A stretch of 15,028 nt of DNA from Kiritimatiellia bacterium (GTDB lineage: Bacteria; Verrucomicrobiota; Kiritimatiellia; RFP12; UBA3636): the NCBI GenBank assembly GCA_017450425.1, contig JAFSUV010000006.1, forward strand, positions 1 through 15,028, given 5' to 3'. The notes beneath the pieces are model-generated. The model saw only the letters and a program-made list of their open reading frames with translations, did no database searches and was not told the DNA's origin. The position numbers and the translations under genes are program-made. Below are positions 12,712-15,028 of the stretch, piece after piece; within the stretch, counting starts at the first letter, position 1; each line of letters starts with the position of its first letter.

Positions 12712-13437
12712 ATGCCATTTTGCGACACATTGCGCGGCGGCGGCGACCGGCCGCTCGTGTGCGAGAAGAAGTTTGCCGGGCCCCGGAGCGCGGTCGATCG
12801 GGCGCGGGCGGTTCTTCTCGCCCGGTGCGTCCCGGACGGCGAGCACCCCTTCAACCGCATCGCGAGCGTGTATTTCGATTCGATCGGGCTTGCGAGCCTC
12901 GCCGAAAAGGACAACGGGGACTCCCTTAAGCGCAAGATCCGCCTCCGGTGGTACGACGACGAGGCCGCCGCCGCCTCCGGGCGCATCACGGCGTTTCTTG
13001 AAGTGAAGCGCCGCCTTTGCGCGGCGCGCGACAAGGCGCGGGTGGCGGTGCAGGTAAGCGCCAAGTGGCTGCTGCAGACCCCGCTCGACGACCCTTCGTT
13101 CGCCGGGTTCCTCGCCGCCCATGCCGCCGAAATCGGCGAGCGTCCGGCGGGCTGGTCGCCGGTGTGCTGCATTTCCTACGACCGGCTCCGTTTTTTCGAC
13201 CCTGCCGGTTTTTCGCGCGTTTCGCTCGATTGGAACATCGAAGCCGGGCGGGTGAACGCCGCTCGGTTTCCGTGGGTCGCGGCGCCGGTTCGCCTCGACG
13301 CCGCGGTGTGCGAGTTCAAGAACCCCGGCGGCGTCCCTCCGGCGTGGGCGGCTGAAATGGCCGCCGCCGGACTCGCCTTCGGCCAGTTTTCGAAGTACGG
13401 AGAGCTTGCGGGCAGGATCGCCCGCGGGGAAATTTGA
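12712..13437 (+). CDS. VTC-domain protein, probable polyphosphate polymerase
   Basis: The protein is 241 residues and consists almost entirely of the VTC catalytic domain of the triphosphate-tunnel metalloenzyme family. Visible elements are the opening CEKKF (17-21), SVYFDS (52-57), the basic strand KIRLRWY (75-81), FLEVKRR (95-101), SYDRLRF (155-161), the acidic-basic strand CEFK (200-203) and the C-terminal FSKY (226-229). Alternating Lys/Arg and Glu residues in the barrel bind the phosphate chain and the metal. In yeast Vtc4 this domain makes polyphosphate from ATP. In bacteria it is often paired with DUF4956, as here, and polymerase activity is likely but unproven. A GGAG directly abuts the ATG, too close to be a good ribosome binding site. 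The gene lies 15 nt after the mannosyltransferase and 30 nt before DUF4956. Confidence 0.87.
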   Translation: MPFCDTLRGGGDRPLVCEKKFAGPRSAVDRARAVLLARCVPDGEHPFNRIASVYFDSIGLASLAEKDNGDSLKRKIRLRWYDDEAAAASGRITAFLEVKRRLCAARDKARVAVQVSAKWLLQTPLDDPSFAGFLAAHAAEIGERPAGWSPVCCISYDRLRFFDPAGFSRVSLDWNIEAGRVNAARFPWVAAPVRLDAAVCEFKNPGGVPPAWAAEMAAAGLAFGQFSKYGELAGRIARGEI

Positions 13438-13467
13438 CGATCGTCCTGCAACAATTCGGAGAAGACA

Positions 13468-14208
13468 ATGAACGAAACACTGATTTCGCAAAATGCGGCA
13501 ACTGCGGCGGACGGCGCGGTGAAGATGGACTACATCCGCCGCCAGCTCGACCTCGTGCGCGAGCAAATCGACCTCGCGCTGTTCCTTGAAATGCTCGCGG
13601 TTTCGCTCGCGGCCGCGTTTTTCGCGTCGCTCCTGTACCGGTTTTTCTACGAGCGGCGCGGCACCGGGAGCCAGATACACCGCGCGTTTCCGCTTTTGGC
13701 GCTGGCGGTGACGACCCTCTTCGTGGGCGTCCAGGTCTCGATCCCGCTTTCGCTGGGTCTTCTCGGTTCGCTCTCGATCATCCGTTTCCGCACGCCGGTG
13801 AAGGAGCCGGAAGAGGTCGGCTTCGTGATGCTCGTCATCGCTTCCGCGATATGCGCCGCCACGCGCAACTTCGTCTTCGTGCTGTGGTTGTTCGCGTTCG
13901 CCACGGCGGCAGTGCTGGCGCAGCGGCTTGCGTCCGCGAGCAAGGTCTTCCGGCGCGACGGGCTCATCGTGCTGAGCCTGCCCGACGCCGAGGCCGCGGC
14001 GAAGGCCGGCGCCATACGCAAGGCGCTCGACGCGGCGCTTTCGCACTGCAAGCTCGAGAGCGCGGCGTCGCACGGCGGCGTCACGACCTGGCAGTACGTG
14101 TTCACCGGGCTGAAGGCGGAGGGCGAGGCGTTCCAGGCCGAGTTGGCGAAAACTGCGGCCTTTTCCTCCGTGAACATTTTCCTCGACCGCCCCGGCGGCA
14201 TCCGCTAG
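13468..14208 (+). CDS. DUF4956 multi-pass membrane protein, partner of the VTC protein
   Basis: The protein is 246 residues. After a hydrophilic N terminus (1-35) come about four hydrophobic segments, near 38-60, 73-104, 117-131 and 133-153. The signature GLLGSLSIIRFRTPVKEPEE (97-116) identifies DUF4956. The C-terminal ~90 residues are soluble and ferredoxin-like in pattern. DUF4956 proteins are commonly encoded beside VTC-domain polymerases, and the arrangement recalls yeast, where the VTC catalytic domain works with membrane subunits that move polyphosphate across the membrane. A translocation or anchoring role is inference. GGAG (13458-13461) with a 6-nt spacer supports the ATG at 13468. 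The following gene begins 6 nt after the stop. Confidence 0.85.
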   Translation: MNETLISQNAATAADGAVKMDYIRRQLDLVREQIDLALFLEMLAVSLAAAFFASLLYRFFYERRGTGSQIHRAFPLLALAVTTLFVGVQVSIPLSLGLLGSLSIIRFRTPVKEPEEVGFVMLVIASAICAATRNFVFVLWLFAFATAAVLAQRLASASKVFRRDGLIVLSLPDAEAAAKAGAIRKALDAALSHCKLESAASHGGVTTWQYVFTGLKAEGEAFQAELAKTAAFSSVNIFLDRPGGIR

Positions 14209-14214
14209 CGCCAC

Positions 14215-15028
14215 ATGCATCCGCAAGGCCGGAATGGAGCGTTCGCGATCGTCGCCGCCATCGCTGCGGCGGCGGTCGCCATGTCGCTGTTTTCGCCGTC
14301 CGTTCCGAACGCCCTGTTCCGTGCGCGGATGCTCGCCCGGAAGCATCTGGAGCACGCGCTGCGCGGGCGCGATGGGCTGCTGCTGTGCGCAAGGATCGCC
14401 GACGCCCACCCGGTGAACGACGCGAACCGCACCGCAGTGCAGATCGTCGGCGTGCCGCGCACCGGGGACGGGGCGGCGAGGCGCTTTTCCGGGCGGGACG
14501 GCGAGGTGCTGCGCTTCCCGAACGTCCGCTGGAACGCGCTTGCGCACGGCGGCACGGTGTTTCTCCGCTTCAACCTCGGCGGAAAAACGCGCGAGCAGCG
14601 TCTCGTCTGGGAAGGCGCGGGAGACGCGGTGTTCGGCGTGCGGACGCTTGAAGGGCGCGTCGAAGCGGTGTTCAAAGACGACGCCGGGGCGCACGTCCTT
14701 TCCGGCGCAATCCCCGATCCGCAGTCGTCCGTCGGGGTCGCGTTCGCATTTTCGCCGGGAGGCGACGCCGCGCTGTACATCGACGGCGCCGAGTGCGCAA
14801 GGACGAGGATCGCCGGGAGCAGTCTCAAAATCGGCGCCCATCCGGTGGCGATCGGCGCTTCGCCGTGTGCGCTGCCGGACTGCGATATTTCGTCGCTGGC
14901 GGCGTGGACCCGCCCCCTCCCGGCCGGCGAAGTCGCGGCGTTGCCACGCGACCCGGGCGACGCCGCGGCGCACCGTCCGTTTGGCGCCCTTCTCGTGCGG
15001 GTCGCCGACGCGGCGTTCGACGCCTGGC
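14215..15028 (+). CDS. Membrane-anchored LamG-like protein, N-terminal part (runs off window)
   Basis: An ATG at 14215 opens a frame without stop to the window end (271 complete codons). Residues ~9-26 are an uncleaved-looking hydrophobic anchor. Residues ~85-240 form a LamG-like beta sandwich: FSGRDGEVLRFPNVRWNA, GGTVFLRFNLGG, the strand AFAFSPGGDAALYIDGAECA, and the closing ISSLAAWTRPLPAGEV, which matches the 'W-x-R-x-L-s-x-x-E' end seen in the other LamG proteins here. After RDPGD a new domain begins that is cut off. VTC-DUF4956 operons often continue with a CotH-kinase-like gene, so the missing part may be CotH-like; this is a guess from context. It starts only 6 nt after the DUF4956 stop and is surely in the same operon. 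Confidence 0.75.
   Translation, partial: MHPQGRNGAFAIVAAIAAAAVAMSLFSPSVPNALFRARMLARKHLEHALRGRDGLLLCARIADAHPVNDANRTAVQIVGVPRTGDGAARRFSGRDGEVLRFPNVRWNALAHGGTVFLRFNLGGKTREQRLVWEGAGDAVFGVRTLEGRVEAVFKDDAGAHVLSGAIPDPQSSVGVAFAFSPGGDAALYIDGAECARTRIAGSSLKIGAHPVAIGASPCALPDCDISSLAAWTRPLPAGEVAALPRDPGDAAAHRPFGALLVRVADAAFDAW

Noticed and set aside
11683..14973. A minus-strand open frame of about 1,096 codons antisense to nadE, the mannosyltransferase, VTC and DUF4956
   Set aside because: It is rich in Arg, Ala and Gly, shows no family motif, and mirrors codon bias of the well-recognised plus-strand genes. High GC makes such antisense frames common.
1..15028. CRISPR array, tRNA, rRNA or complete insertion sequence
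   Set aside because: I found no regularly spaced direct repeats of CRISPR type, no cloverleaf with CCA/T-loop sequence and no transposase-like protein in any frame I could read.

Overview
The window looks like chromosomal DNA of a GC-rich, Gram-negative (diderm) bacterium. The best guess is the PVC group, Kiritimatiellota/Verrucomicrobiota. The guess rests on several LamG-like domains, a Gfo/Idh remnant, pseudopilin genes with a general secretion pathway flavour, a lipoprotein-type TolC-like protein and very high GC. No rRNA or other phylogenetic marker is present, so the placement is inference. I see no tRNA, rRNA, CRISPR array or intact transposase gene.

Region 1 (1-3120). The end of a LamG-containing protein is followed by a perfect 15-bp hairpin. 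This hairpin separates it from a convergent DinJ/YafQ-type toxin-antitoxin operon of clearly lower GC. Divergent from the operon is a secreted phosphodiesterase/alkaline-phosphatase-superfamily protein with a C-terminal LamG-like domain. Its reading frame contains a 62-bp palindromic element built like a REPIN (two inverted REP hairpins with GTAG feet), and a half-copy lies just behind the signal peptide. A 5'-truncated Gfo/Idh/MocA oxidoreductase remnant runs into it from the other side.

Region 2 (3300-6639). A good sigma-70-like promoter starts a tightly packed operon of four genes with 1-4 nt overlaps: an unrecognised proline-rich membrane protein, a WalJ/YycJ-type metallo-hydrolase, a GspJ-like pseudopilin and a GspK-like pseudopilin. 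The operon meets pyrF (minus strand) with stop codons sharing CTAG.

Region 3 (7374-9982). A 311-bp divergent spacer holds a promoter, three ~25-bp tandem repeats in the predicted leader, and a diverged copy of a GC-rich dispersed repeat also found near 3190. It is followed by a TolC-family outer-membrane lipoprotein and an arginase.

Region 4 (10012-15028). nadE and a polyprenol-phosphate mannosyltransferase-like gene each carry an extended -10 box exactly 7 nt before the ATG, so both transcripts are predicted to be leaderless. NadE has lost the catalytic Cys and Lys of its glutaminase half. After the mannosyltransferase comes a VTC-type polyphosphate polymerase domain protein, a DUF4956 membrane protein and the start of a membrane-anchored LamG-like protein that runs off the end. 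These four genes point to a cell-envelope or polyphosphate-linked module of unknown role.

The observations I rate highest are the REPIN-like element inside a coding sequence, the degenerate glutaminase of NadE, the paired leaderless promoters, and the VTC-DUF4956-LamG cluster.
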